A stretch of DNA of 64,000 nucleotides, from assembly GCA_964019055.1 (NCBI GenBank), contig OZ025216.1, positions 7,739,414 through 7,803,413 of the forward strand. Reading direction: 5' to 3'. The stretch's first letter is position 1. The number at the start of each line of letters is the position of its first letter. Shown here one piece after another: positions 63,740-64,000 of this stretch. Both the position numbers and the translations under genes were made by a program. The stretch comes from Anthopleura xanthogrammica. Its lineage: Eukaryota; Cnidaria; Anthozoa; Actiniaria; Actiniidae. The notes beneath the pieces were generated by a model. The model worked only from the letters and a program-made list of their open reading frames with translations, did no database searches and was not told the DNA's origin.

Positions 63740-64000
63740 AACCACGATCACACGCGACTTCGATGTTCGTATTTTTTCACTTTCTTCGCTCTTTGTAATA
63801 AAACTGAAGAAATTACTGCCTGTTTCCTCCTTGTCAGTACCTGTTTGAGGAACAAGACACTGACGCCTATCATTCCCGCCGATTTTCCAAATAACGCAGT
63901 ATACACTTTAGGATTCAACTTTCATGATAATTCTCTTACATGCATCATTCATTCAAAACTTTTGATATCTCTGCATCAAAAAAAGATATCTTAACTGTAA
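63740..64000. other. End of window, no recognised gene
   Basis: Matches about 37,620-37,950 of copy A. A plus-strand ORF of 87 codons is the same weak candidate as in A and B and is not supported. Confidence 0.4.

Larger units (their letters stand above)
55371..64000. repeat. Tandem segmental duplication, copy C (cut by the window edge)
   Basis: This copy aligns with A and B up to the position equivalent to about 37,950 in A and 51,430 in B, then the window ends. It differs by a local duplication near 55,270-55,760. It also lacks the segment holding the telomere-like palindrome and the 179-bp foldback (3,339-3,983 in A), and has a private insertion around 59,070-59,610. It carries the only open copy of the N-terminal exon. 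Confidence 0.9.

Overview
The window looks like intergenic-rich nuclear DNA of a multicellular eukaryote. It is AT-rich, has GT-AG introns, many short inverted-repeat transposons, LTR-like elements, a huge satellite array and few exons. The repeat style resembles anthozoan cnidarians (a stony coral is my best guess), but no single sequence proves this. I see no bacterial operons, rRNA, tRNA or CRISPR.

The window is built from three head-to-tail copies of one duplicated segment. Copy A covers 1-42,860, copy B 42,861-55,370 (12.5 kb), and copy C runs from 55,371 to the right edge, where it is cut off. Each copy holds, left to right: a short inverted-repeat element; minus-strand exons of an unrecognised gene; a zone of foldback elements; a purine-rich tract; a 40-bp satellite array; a 75-codon ORF; a 79-bp minisatellite; and a SINE-like stretch. 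Copies A and B continue with a G/C-capped MITE, an LTR-like element, a foldback pair and a long coiled-coil exon; in copy C everything from the MITE onward lies beyond the right edge. A is much longer because its 40-bp array has about 745 units (6,212-36,036, close to 30 kb), against 18 units in B and C.

The only convincing protein-coding locus is a tandemly repeated minus-strand gene. I model it as three exons: an N-terminal domain of about 233 residues, an acidic Pro/Ser/Thr/Glu-rich linker of about 81 residues, and a coiled-coil exon of 14-residue repeats ending in a hydrophobic tail. Genes run right to left, so the C-side N-terminal exons (58,023 to 56,847) join the coil exon at 54,952-53,864, and the B-side exons join the coil at 42,431-41,208. 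The A-side exons would join a coil left of the window. The exon phases agree in both complete models. Only the C-side gene is open throughout. The A and B copies share a nonsense codon, and A also lost an intron and part of the linker.

The very long minus-strand ORFs inside the satellite (up to 1,034 codons) are artefacts: the 40-bp unit has no stop in any of the three minus frames. The array is a mosaic of recent kilobase-scale duplications (offsets near 1.16, 1.19, 1.38, 1.80, 3.85, 4.61, 5.57 and 7.49 kb). Other notable items are an 803-bp solo LTR in A with a target-site duplication and an empty site in B, a 75-codon ORF whose inter-copy differences are all synonymous, and an 82-bp near-perfect palindrome unique to C.
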